Below are positions 41,871 to 49,093 of a stretch of 64,000 nt of DNA, piece after piece. The DNA is from Streptomyces guryensis (GTDB lineage Bacteria > Actinomycetota > Actinomycetes > Streptomycetales > Streptomycetaceae), in contig NZ_JAJSBI010000003.1 of NCBI RefSeq assembly GCF_021261325.1, forward strand, positions 372,001 through 436,000. Reading direction: 5' to 3'. The notes under the pieces are model-generated. The model ran no database searches. It was given only the letters and a program-made list of their open reading frames with translations, and was not told the origin of the DNA. The position numbers were made by a program, and so were the translations under genes. Within the stretch, counting starts at the first letter, position 1. Every line of letters starts with the position of its first letter.

Positions 41871-44702
41871 TCAGCTCTCCGCAGGCTCCGCGGCGGCCGT
41901 GGCCTTCCGCGTACGACGCGCCCTGGGCTTCGCCTCCGCCGTGTCGGCGGCGGCCACGGCGGGTGCCGCGGCCTTCCGGGCGCGGGTCCGGGGCTTGGCC
42001 TCGGGCTCCTCGGCGGCCTGCGCCGGGATCTCCGCGACGGCGGTGGCCTTGCGGGTGCGGCGCGGCTTGGCCTCGGCCGTGTCGACCGCGGCGGTCGCCG
42101 CCTTCCGCGTGCGGGGCTTCGCCTCTGCGGTGGTCTCCGCGGCGGTGGCCGTCTTGCGGGTGCGGCGCGGCTTGGCCTCCGTGCCCTCGGCGGTGTCGAC
42201 CGAGGCCTCGACGGCTGCCGCCGCCTTGCGGGTACGCCGTGGGTTCGCCACCTCCGGCGCCGGGGCGGCGACGGCAACGGCCTTGCGGGTACGGCGAGGC
42301 TTGGCCTCGACCGCATCGGCGGTGGTCTCCGCGGCGGTGGCCGTCTTGCGGGTGCGCCGCGGCTTGGCCTCCGCGGCCTCGGCGGTGTCGACCGCGGTCT
42401 CCGCGGCGGTGGTCGCCTTGCGTGTACGCCGGGGCTTGGCCTCGGTCGCTTCGGCGGTGGCCTCCGCGGTGGCGGCCGTCTTGCGGGTGCGGGGCTTGGC
42501 CTCGGTGGCCTCGGCCGTGGGCTCGGCGGCTGCCGTCGCCTTGCGGGTGCGGCGGCGCGGTGCGGTCTGTGTCGGTTCCGACGCCGACTCGGTGGTGCCC
42601 TCGGCCGTGTCGACCGCGGTTTCAGCGGCGGTGGTCGCCTTGCGTGTACGCCGGGGCTTGGCCTCGGTCGCTTCGGCGGTGGCCTCCGCGGTGGCGGCCG
42701 TCTTGAGGGTGCGGGGCTTGGCCTCGGTGGCCTCGGCCGTGGGCTCGGCGGCTGCCGTCGCCTTGCGGGTGCGGCGGCGCGGTGCGGTCTGTGTCGGTTC
42801 CGACGCCGACTCGGTGGTGCCCTCGGCCGTGTCGACCGCGGTCTCCGCGGCGGTAGCCACCTTGCGGGTCCGGGTGCGGGGCTTGGCCTCGGTGACCTCG
42901 GCGGTGTCGACCGCCGTCTCCGCAGCGGCTGCCGTCGCCTTGCGCGTACGGCGACGCGGCGTGGCGGGAGCCTCGGGCTCCGCGGCCGGCGGGGCTTCCT
43001 CTATCGCCGGGGCCTCGGCGGTGAGCGACTCCGCGGCGGCCGTGCTCTCCGCGGACCTGCGGGTGCGGCGGCGGCGCGGCTTCGACGAGGCCTCGGGGGT
43101 GTCCAGGGCCGGGCCCTCCGCCGTCGTGACGGCGGCTTCAGCGGCCTCGGGTGCCGTGGCCGCGGCCGTCACCGGCTCCGCCGCCGAACCGCTGCGGGTG
43201 CGGCGACGGCGACGTGGAGTGCGGGGACCGGCGGCCTCCTCCGGCGACGAGACCGCCGTCGAGGCGTCCGGAGTGGCCGTCGCGTCCAAGTGCGAACCGC
43301 CGCGGGTACGGCGGCGGCGACGCGGCGTGCGCTCCGTGCGCTCGCGCTCGGTGGACCCGGACTCGCCCCGGCCACCCCGCTCGGGGCGGCCACCGCGACC
43401 GCGTGCACCGCGGCCGCCGGTCTCGCCCAGGTCCTCGAGCACCTCCGCGTCCAGCCCGGCACGCGTGCGCTCGGCGCGCGGCAGAACACCCTTGGTGCCC
43501 GCGGGGATGCTCAGTTCCTCGAAGAGGTGCGGGGACGTGGAGTACGTCTCCGGCGGGTCGTTGAAGTTCAGCTCCAGCGCCTTGTTGATCAGCTGCCAGC
43601 GCGGGATGTCGTCCCAGTCGACGAGCGTGATCGCGATGCCCTTGGCGCCCGCACGACCGGTACGGCCGATGCGGTGCAGGTACGTCTTCTCCTCTTCGGG
43701 AGACTGGTAGTTGATGACGTGGGTCACGCCTTCGACGTCGATGCCGCGGGCGGCGACGTCGGTGCAGACGAGGACGTCCACCTTGCCGTTGCGGAAGGCG
43801 CGCAGCGCCTGCTCGCGGGCGCCCTGGCCGAGGTCGCCGTGGACCGCGCCGGCCGCGAAACCGCGCTGCTTGAGCTGGTCGGCGAGGTCGGCCGCGGTGC
43901 GCTTCGTACGGCAGAAGACCATGACCAGTCCCCGGCCGTCGGCCTGCAGTATGCGCGCGACCAGTTCGGGCTTGTCCATGTTGTGCGCGCGGTACACGTG
44001 CTGCTGGGTGTTCGCGACCGTCTTGCCCTCGTCGTCCGGCGCGGTGGCGCGGATGTGCGTGGGCTGCGACATGTAGCGGCGCGCGAGACCGATGACCGCG
44101 CCCGGCATGGTCGCCGAGAACAGCATGGTCTGCCGACGGGCCGGCAGCAGGTTGATGATCTTCTCGACGTCAGGCAGGAAGCCCAGGTCGAGCATCTCGT
44201 CGGCCTCGTCGAGGACAAGGGCCTTGACGTGCTTGAGGTTGAGCTTCTTCTGGCCCGCGAGGTCCAGCAGCCGGCCAGGCGTGCCGACGACCACGTCGAC
44301 GCCCTGCTTGAGGGCCTCGACCTGCGGCTCGTAGGCCCGGCCGCCGTAGATGGCGAGAACGCGTACGTTGCGCACCTTGCCCGCGGTCAGCAGGTCGTTG
44401 GTGACCTGCGTGCACAGCTCGCGCGTGGGGACGACGACGAGCGCCTGCGGGGTGTCGGTGAGGTCCTCGGGCTTCGCGCGGCCCGCCTCCACGTCCGCGG
44501 GGACGGTGACGCGCTCGAGGAGCGGGAGGCCGAAGCCCAGCGTCTTGCCGGTGCCGGTCTTGGCCTGGCCGATGACGTCCGTGCCCGTGAGGGCGACGGG
44601 GAGGGTCATCTCCTGGATGGGGAAGGGGGTGATGATACCGACGGCCTCGAGGGCCTCGGCGGTCTCGGGAAGGATGCCGAGATCTCTGAACGTGGTAGTC
44701 AG
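41871..44702 (-). CDS. DEAD-box RNA helicase with very long RRTRK-repeat C-terminus
   Basis: About 943 residues. The helicase core (1-400) has the Q motif PFPIQEM, motif I AKTGTGKT, Ia PTRELC, II DEAD, III SAT and VI HRIGRTGRAG. The C-terminal 500 residues are Ala/Thr/Glu-rich with about 15 basic units of the form KPRRTRKA and RRRTRK, including a 222-bp direct duplication. It likely unwinds RNA or ribosome intermediates; the tail should bind RNA. The conserved start LTTTFRDLGILPETAEAL points to a CTG start at 44702 behind AAGAGGC; ATG 44609 would remove part of the Q motif. Confidence 0.9.
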   Translation of the reverse strand: MTTTFRDLGILPETAEALEAVGIITPFPIQEMTLPVALTGTDVIGQAKTGTGKTLGFGLPLLERVTVPADVEAGRAKPEDLTDTPQALVVVPTRELCTQVTNDLLTAGKVRNVRVLAIYGGRAYEPQVEALKQGVDVVVGTPGRLLDLAGQKKLNLKHVKALVLDEADEMLDLGFLPDVEKIINLLPARRQTMLFSATMPGAVIGLARRYMSQPTHIRATAPDDEGKTVANTQQHVYRAHNMDKPELVARILQADGRGLVMVFCRTKRTAADLADQLKQRGFAAGAVHGDLGQGAREQALRAFRNGKVDVLVCTDVAARGIDVEGVTHVINYQSPEEEKTYLHRIGRTGRAGAKGIAITLVDWDDIPRWQLINKALELNFNDPPETYSTSPHLFEELSIPAGTKGVLPRAERTRAGLDAEVLEDLGETGGRGARGRGGRPERGGRGESGSTERERTERTPRRRRRTRGGSHLDATATPDASTAVSSPEEAAGPRTPRRRRRTRSGSAAEPVTAAATAPEAAEAAVTTAEGPALDTPEASSKPRRRRTRRSAESTAAAESLTAEAPAIEEAPPAAEPEAPATPRRRTRKATAAAAETAVDTAEVTEAKPRTRTRKVATAAETAVDTAEGTTESASEPTQTAPRRRTRKATAAAEPTAEATEAKPRTLKTAATAEATAEATEAKPRRTRKATTAAETAVDTAEGTTESASEPTQTAPRRRTRKATAAAEPTAEATEAKPRTRKTAATAEATAEATEAKPRRTRKATTAAETAVDTAEAAEAKPRRTRKTATAAETTADAVEAKPRRTRKAVAVAAPAPEVANPRRTRKAAAAVEASVDTAEGTEAKPRRTRKTATAAETTAEAKPRTRKAATAAVDTAEAKPRRTRKATAVAEIPAQAAEEPEAKPRTRARKAAAPAVAAADTAEAKPRARRTRKATAAAEPAES
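42385..42828. repeat. 222-bp tandem duplication within the helicase tail
   Basis: CGTGTACGCCGGGGCTTGGC recurs at 42421 and 42643, exactly 222 bp apart, with almost no changes between the two units, followed by a partial third unit. It encodes 74 residues and keeps the reading frame. Confidence 0.9.
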
Positions 44703-45067
44703 GGTGCTGCCTCTTCTGTGTGCGCGGTGCGAGGCGAGCGCGGGGGTCTTTGACGGACCGTGCCGGGGACGTCGGCTGCCTTACGGGCTTGCCGTAGGGC
44801 ACGGGACCACTGCCGACGCTCTAGCGCTCGTACCGCTGAGGGGTCTCCCTCCGGATTCCGTACGCAATGTGCCGTACGGATAAGGAGGGCTGTCGGGTCG
44901 GAGCCGATCGGGCCACCGACCGGGCATCCTCATACGTGCGGCCCGTCGAGTAGTCGGCAGGCGCATTACCACCATACCCCGGAATCACGCACACGCGATG
45001 GCCGATTTGGTCACGTAGCCGTCATCACACTGATTGACCAGGGACTTCCAGGGCTCGGCAAGCGGAC

Positions 45068-45073
45068 TATTGT
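45068..45073 (+). promoter_or_regulatory. -10 hexamer TATTGT for a leaderless MiaE-like gene
   Basis: TATTGT ends 7 nt before ATG 45081. No ribosome site. The 380-bp divergent region 44703-45067 holds no ORF I trust; it contains CCGTACG-CAATGTG-CCGTACGG (44870-44883 area). Confidence 0.45.
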
Positions 45074-45080
45074 GCGCTTC

Positions 45081-45818
45081 ATGACGACGCCTGACAACAC
45101 CTCTGACGCACCCGCCGAGCAGACCGGAGTGGCCGCCCAGGACTGGGGCCGGGCCTCCGCGGACCCCCAGTACCGGGCCGCGGTCGTCGATCTCCTCGGT
45201 GCCCTCGCGTACGGCGAACTCGCAGCGTTCGAGCGGCTCGCGGAGGACGCCAAGCTGGCGCCGACGCTGGCGGACAAGGCGGCACTGGCCAAGATGGCGT
45301 CGGCGGAGTTCCACCACTTCGAGCGGCTGCGCGACCGGCTCACGGAGATCGGCGAGGAGCCCACGCGCGCGATGGAGCCGTTCGTCGCCGCCCTGGACGG
45401 CTTCCACAAGCAGACCGCGCCCTCGGACTGGCTGGAAGGGCTCGTCAAGGCCTACGTCGGCGACTCGATCGCCAGCGACTTCTACCGCGAGGTCGCCGCG
45501 CGGCTCGACGCGGACTCGCGTGAGCTGGTGCTGGCCGTGCTGGACGACACCGGGCACGCCGGTTTCGCCGTGGAGAAGGTGCGCGCCGCGATCGACGCCG
45601 ACCCGCGCGTGGGCGGCCGTCTCGCGTTGTGGGCCCGGCGTCTCATGGGCGAGGCCCTGTCGCAGTCCCAGCGGGTGGTCGCGGACCGCGACGCGCTGTC
45701 GACGATGCTCGTCGGCGGCGTCGCGGACGGCTTCGACCTGGCCGAGGTCGGCCGGATGTTCTCGCGGATCACCGAGGCCCACACGAAGCGGATGGCTGCG
45801 CTGGGCCTGGCGGCGTAG
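45081..45818 (+). CDS. MiaE-like ferritin-fold protein
   Basis: A 245-residue helical protein of the tRNA-(ms2io6A)-hydroxylase-like (MiaE_2) family. Candidate iron ligands are the Glu in GELAAFERLAED and the E-x2-H region SAEFHHFERL, repeated later by the helix DDTGHAGFAVEKV. The family resembles ferritin diiron proteins but its activity in actinobacteria is untested. The gene is divergent from the helicase, as in mycobacteria (Rv3210c near Rv3211). Translation appears leaderless. Confidence 0.85.
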   Translation: MTTPDNTSDAPAEQTGVAAQDWGRASADPQYRAAVVDLLGALAYGELAAFERLAEDAKLAPTLADKAALAKMASAEFHHFERLRDRLTEIGEEPTRAMEPFVAALDGFHKQTAPSDWLEGLVKAYVGDSIASDFYREVAARLDADSRELVLAVLDDTGHAGFAVEKVRAAIDADPRVGGRLALWARRLMGEALSQSQRVVADRDALSTMLVGGVADGFDLAEVGRMFSRITEAHTKRMAALGLAA

Positions 45819-45859
45819 CGCTCTGCGAGGCGGCTTCGGCTGTCTCGCGGCTGCGGGTC

Positions 45860-45927
45860 GCGGGGGCTGGTCGCGCCCACGTGGCGGAGCCGCACATAGA
45901 CAAGGCCCCGCGCCCCTACGGGGGCGT
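45860..45927 (-). repeat. Dispersed tail-to-tail repeat, copy D (inverted)
   Basis: On the minus strand: hairpin CGCCCC-CGTA-GGGGCG (45911-45926), then GGGGCC, a short variable part, TGCGGCTCCGCCACGTGGGCGCGACCAGCC. It lies between the MiaE-like gene and a convergent membrane-protein gene. Confidence 0.7.
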
Positions 45928-45932
45928 TGTTC

Positions 45933-46205
45933 CTACGCCGGCGCTGATCGTCGGCGCAGCCTCCCGGCCGGGCGCACCAGCAGCGACAGCGAGGCCGCGG
46001 AGACGATCGCAGCGCCGAGCAGGATCAGCAGGAAGTTGCCGGGGTCCAGCGCGCTGTGCGTGACGAAGGCGCCGAAGAGGGCTCCGGCGATCCCGGTCGC
46101 GAGCACCAGGGAACGGGTGGGCAGCCGGTCGGACAGGCGGTGGATCGCCGCCCCCGCCAGCACAAGACCGAGAAGTACGGAACCGAGCGCTTCGAACAAC
46201 AACAT
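45933..46205 (-). CDS. Small membrane protein
   Basis: A 90-residue protein with three hydrophobic segments (residues 4-20, 33-52 and 56-76) and a basic C-terminus (RPAGRLRRRSAPA), a positive-inside anchor. The start ATG 46205 follows GGGAGGGAC. No domain is recognised. Its position between the MiaE-like and DUF3107 genes is the place of Rv3209 in mycobacteria, but sequence relatedness was not tested. Confidence 0.75.
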   Translation of the reverse strand: MLLFEALGSVLLGLVLAGAAIHRLSDRLPTRSLVLATGIAGALFGAFVTHSALDPGNFLLILLGAAIVSAASLSLLVRPAGRLRRRSAPA

Positions 46206-46334
46206 GGAGTCCCTCCCACACGGCCACACTGCCCATCACGGTCGTAGCCCGTCATACCCGTGACCTGCGGAATGCAATCCTCCCCTGTGCGTGACTTGTG
46301 CTCCAGATGTGGAGAAAAAAATCTCGGGGCGAAG

Positions 46335-46375
46335 CCGAAGGGGCCCGGCGACCATCGGCCGCCGGGCCCCTTCGG
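46335..46375. terminator. 16-bp hairpin after the DUF3107 gene
   Basis: Arms 46335-46350 and 46360-46375 around a 9-nt loop, 19 bp beyond the DUF3107 stop on the minus strand. Confidence 0.8.
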
Positions 46376-46393
46376 TGATGTGCTGTTGTGCGC

Positions 46394-46621
46394 CTACAGC
46401 GCTCCGAAACCCACCTTGCGCGGGGCCGGCTCGCCGAGCTCGACGTAGGCGAGGCGCTCGGCCGGGACGAGGACCTTGCGGCCGTGCTCGTCCACGAGGG
46501 TCAGCAGCTGTGACTTGCCGGCCAGTGCCTCGGCCACGACCCGCTCGACCTCCTCGGCACTCTGACCGCTCTCCAGAACGATCTCGCGGGGCGCGTGCTG
46601 CACGCCGATCTTGACCTCCAC
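46394..46621 (-). CDS. DUF3107 protein (TB9.4-like)
   Basis: A 75-residue small protein (VEVKIGVQHAPREIVLESGQ at the start, LVPAERLAYVELGEP near the end) of the actinobacterial DUF3107 family; M. tuberculosis TB9.4 (Rv3208A) is the counterpart. Strand-helix-strand layout with no catalytic motif. The GTG start has GGAGGGAC upstream. It is placed after a TetR gene on the same strand, as in mycobacteria. Function unknown. Confidence 0.9.
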   Translation of the reverse strand: MEVKIGVQHAPREIVLESGQSAEEVERVVAEALAGKSQLLTLVDEHGRKVLVPAERLAYVELGEPAPRKVGFGAL

Positions 46622-46773
46622 GGCTATGTCCCTCCGACGGTCAGTGAAGTGCGCGACCTTTACGCGCCGTACCCAGCACACATTAGCCCGGTGAGGGGAC
46701 CTGCACCCTCCGCGCCTGCACGCCAGGAGCGAACAGCCGACGGGAACAAACGGCCGGTACGCGCGCGTGCGAG

Positions 46774-47418
46774 TCAGTGGGGCTGGTCGATGCCGTGCAG
46801 CGGGAAGCCCGCGATACCGCGCCAGGCCAGCGAGGTCAGCAGCTGCACCGCCTGGTCGCGCGGCACGCTGCGGTCGCTGTGCAGCCAGGACCGGGCCACC
46901 ACCTGGGCGAGGCCGCCGAGGCCGGAGGCCAGCAGCATCGACTCCGCGCGCGAGAGGCCGGTGTCCTCGGCGATGACCTCGCAGATCGCCTCCGCGCACT
47001 CGGTCGTGACCTTGTCGACGCGCTCGCGCACCGCGGGCTCGTTCGTCAGGTCGGACTCGAAGACCAGGCGGAAGGCGCCGCCGTCGTCCTCGACGTACGC
47101 GAAGTAGGCGTCCATCGTCGCCCGTACACGCTGCTTGTTGTCGGTCGTCGACGCGAGTGCTCCGCGTACCGCGCCGATCAGCGACTCGCAGTGCTGGTCC
47201 AGCAGGGCGAGGTAGAGGTCGAGCTTGCCCGGGAAGTGCTGGTAGAGCACCGGCTTGCTGACGCCGGCGCGCTCGGCGATGTCGTCCATCGCGGCCGCGT
47301 GGTACCCCTGCGCCACAAAGACTTCCTGTGCGGCGCCCAGCAACTGGTTCCGTCGGGCACGGCGCGGCAGGCGCGTGCCCCGCGGGCGTGCTGCCTCTGT
47401 CTGCTCGATGGCTGTCAC
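46774..47418 (-). CDS. TetR-family transcriptional regulator
   Basis: A 214-residue repressor-type protein. The N-terminal helix-turn-helix is RNQLLGAAQEVFVAQGYHAAAMDDIAERAGVSKPVLYQHFPGKLDLYLALL in type, with the recognition helix around GVSKPVLYQHF. The C-terminal ligand-binding domain is helical and ends GIAGFPLHGIDQPH. TTGGGAGG precedes the GTG. It is the counterpart of Rv3208, which lies between DUF3107 and DUF3152 genes. Its ligand and targets are unknown; the palindrome at 22251 is one candidate target only by its symmetry. Confidence 0.9.
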   Translation of the reverse strand: MTAIEQTEAARPRGTRLPRRARRNQLLGAAQEVFVAQGYHAAAMDDIAERAGVSKPVLYQHFPGKLDLYLALLDQHCESLIGAVRGALASTTDNKQRVRATMDAYFAYVEDDGGAFRLVFESDLTNEPAVRERVDKVTTECAEAICEVIAEDTGLSRAESMLLASGLGGLAQVVARSWLHSDRSVPRDQAVQLLTSLAWRGIAGFPLHGIDQPH

Positions 47419-47623
47419 GCCGCCTCCCAAAATCGTCCACATGCGGTGTGCGCCGCGCGGCCATCGTACTTTTCGGTAACCCTGTCGTGCGCGGTGCGAG
47501 CGCAGAATTTCACGGACCGGACGGTGGCGAAAGCCGTACAGAGGGTTTCAAAACGGATCGAAGCGGGCAGCATGTCACCTCGTTCCAGCTCAGCGGCACA
47601 CTCCGTCGCCCCGCAACCGCTTG

Positions 47624-47848
47624 TCAGCGGTAGTCGTCCTCGTCGGTGGAGACGACGCGGCGCTGCTCGACGAGGTCGGCCTCGTTCGCGCGGGCCGGGT
47701 CCACGTCCTCAAGAGGGTCGTCGCGGTCCGGTGCGGGGTGTGCGTACTGGTCCGCGGCGTCGTTCTCGGGGGCCTCGAGGTCGATCTCGTGGGCTTCCTG
47801 TGTGTCCTCGTCCACGAACGTCTCGGGATCGGTGGGGTCTACGGCCAT
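47624..47848 (-). CDS. Small very acidic protein
   Basis: A 74-residue protein composed largely of Asp and Glu (MAVDPTDPETFVDEDTQEAHE at the start, VSTDEDDYR at the end). GGAAGGGAG precedes the ATG. No domain or membrane segment. It is probably disordered and has Streptomyces-like codon bias. Function unknown; an interaction with basic partners is possible. The 200 bp before it toward the TetR gene (47419-47623) hold no ORF I trust. Confidence 0.78.
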   Translation of the reverse strand: MAVDPTDPETFVDEDTQEAHEIDLEAPENDAADQYAHPAPDRDDPLEDVDPARANEADLVEQRRVVSTDEDDYR

Positions 47849-48002
47849 GGTTGGGCTCCCTTCCTACGAATGTCCCTGCGACGGAGCAGGGGCCACTGCG
47901 GGTGCCCTCTTTACGAGCCTAGGAGACACCCGATCCGGACGCTATGCGGTGTGCCCCGCGATCTGTGACCGCGAACACATGAGCCACTGCGTGATCGTCT
48001 CG

Positions 48003-48008
48003 TAACAT
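48003..48008 (+). promoter_or_regulatory. -10 hexamer TAACAT for a leaderless hydrolase gene
   Basis: TAACAT ends 6 nt before ATG 48015. No Shine-Dalgarno is present. Confidence 0.45.
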
Positions 48009-48014
48009 TGCCGC

Positions 48015-49085
48015 ATGTCTTCGACCGAGCTGCCCTCCGTGCCGGCGACCACTGCGCTACCGAAGGTGGCGCCCGTCAGGGTCGCGGAGGGTGAGCGGCT
48101 CAGGTCGGTGGGGCTGCCGGGGATCACGCTGTCGGTACGGTCGAGACCACCGGCCCGTGAGGGACTGCCGCCCGCGCTGTACGTCCACGGGCTGGGCGGT
48201 TCCTCGCAGAACTGGTCGGCGCTGATGCAGCAGCTGGAGGGGGTCGTCGACGGCGAGGCGGTCGACCTGCCGGGCTTCGGTGACTCGCCGCCGCCGGACG
48301 ACGGCGACTACTCGGTGACCGGCCACGCGCGCGCGGTCATCCGTTTTCTCGACGCGGCCGGCCGTGGGCCCGTGCACCTCTTCGGCAACTCGCTCGGCGG
48401 CGCCGTCGCCACCCGTGTCGCGGCGCTGCGGCCCGACCTGGTCCGGACGCTCACGCTGGTGTCGCCTGCGCTGCCGGAGATCCGCGTCCAGCGGACCGCG
48501 GTCCCCACGGCGCTGCTGGCGCTGCCCGGTGTCACCGCGCTCTTCACCCGGTTCACCAAGGAGTGGTCCGCGGAGGAGCGGGTCCGCGGGGTCACGGCGC
48601 TCTGTTACGGCGACCCCGGTCGGGTGACACCGGAAGGTTTCCGCAACGCGGTCGAGGAGATGGAGCGGCGCCTTCAACTGCCGTACTTCTGGGACGCGTT
48701 GACGCGCTCCGCGCGCGGAGTGGTGAATGCCTACACGCTGAGCGGCCAGCACGGCCTGTGGCGCCAGGCCGAGCGCGTCCTCGCCCCGACCCTGCTCGTC
48801 TACGGCGGCCGGGACCAGCTCGTCGGCTTCCGCATGGCCCAGCGGGCGGCCCGCGCTTTCCGTGGGTCCCGTCTGCTCACCCTGCCGGACGCGGGGCATG
48901 TCGCGATGATGGAGTACCCCGAGACGGTGGCCCGCGCCTTCTGCGAACTCCTCGGTGAGAGAGGAGAGCCGACCGGCGGCTTCCCGTCCGGCGAGCCGGC
49001 TTCCCTCGCAGCCGCGGCTTCCCCCGACGGAGGCGGTCCGGTCGTCGACGACGGCGAGACCGCCGCCGAGAGCGCGGGGAGCTGA
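48015..49085 (+). CDS. Alpha/beta-hydrolase upstream of the DUF3152 protease
   Basis: A 356-residue hydrolase. Oxyanion motif YVHGLGGSSQNW, nucleophile in FGNSLGGAVA, aspartate in YGGRDQLVGF and histidine in DAGHVAMMEYP; all catalytic positions are intact. An acidic, low-complexity tail (about 320-356) follows the fold. No signal peptide. The gap to the DUF3152 gene is only 8 bp, so both are one operon. Substrate unknown; esterase or haloperoxidase-like activity is possible. Confidence 0.88.
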   Translation: MSSTELPSVPATTALPKVAPVRVAEGERLRSVGLPGITLSVRSRPPAREGLPPALYVHGLGGSSQNWSALMQQLEGVVDGEAVDLPGFGDSPPPDDGDYSVTGHARAVIRFLDAAGRGPVHLFGNSLGGAVATRVAALRPDLVRTLTLVSPALPEIRVQRTAVPTALLALPGVTALFTRFTKEWSAEERVRGVTALCYGDPGRVTPEGFRNAVEEMERRLQLPYFWDALTRSARGVVNAYTLSGQHGLWRQAERVLAPTLLVYGGRDQLVGFRMAQRAARAFRGSRLLTLPDAGHVAMMEYPETVARAFCELLGERGEPTGGFPSGEPASLAAAASPDGGGPVVDDGETAAESAGS

Positions 49086-49093
49086 GGGCCGAC

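Noticed and set aside
41862..44753. A 963-residue open frame on the plus strand opposite the helicase gene
   Set aside because: It mirrors the low-complexity helicase repeats, has Gly/Arg/Leu-rich antisense composition and no domain; the minus strand carries complete helicase motifs.
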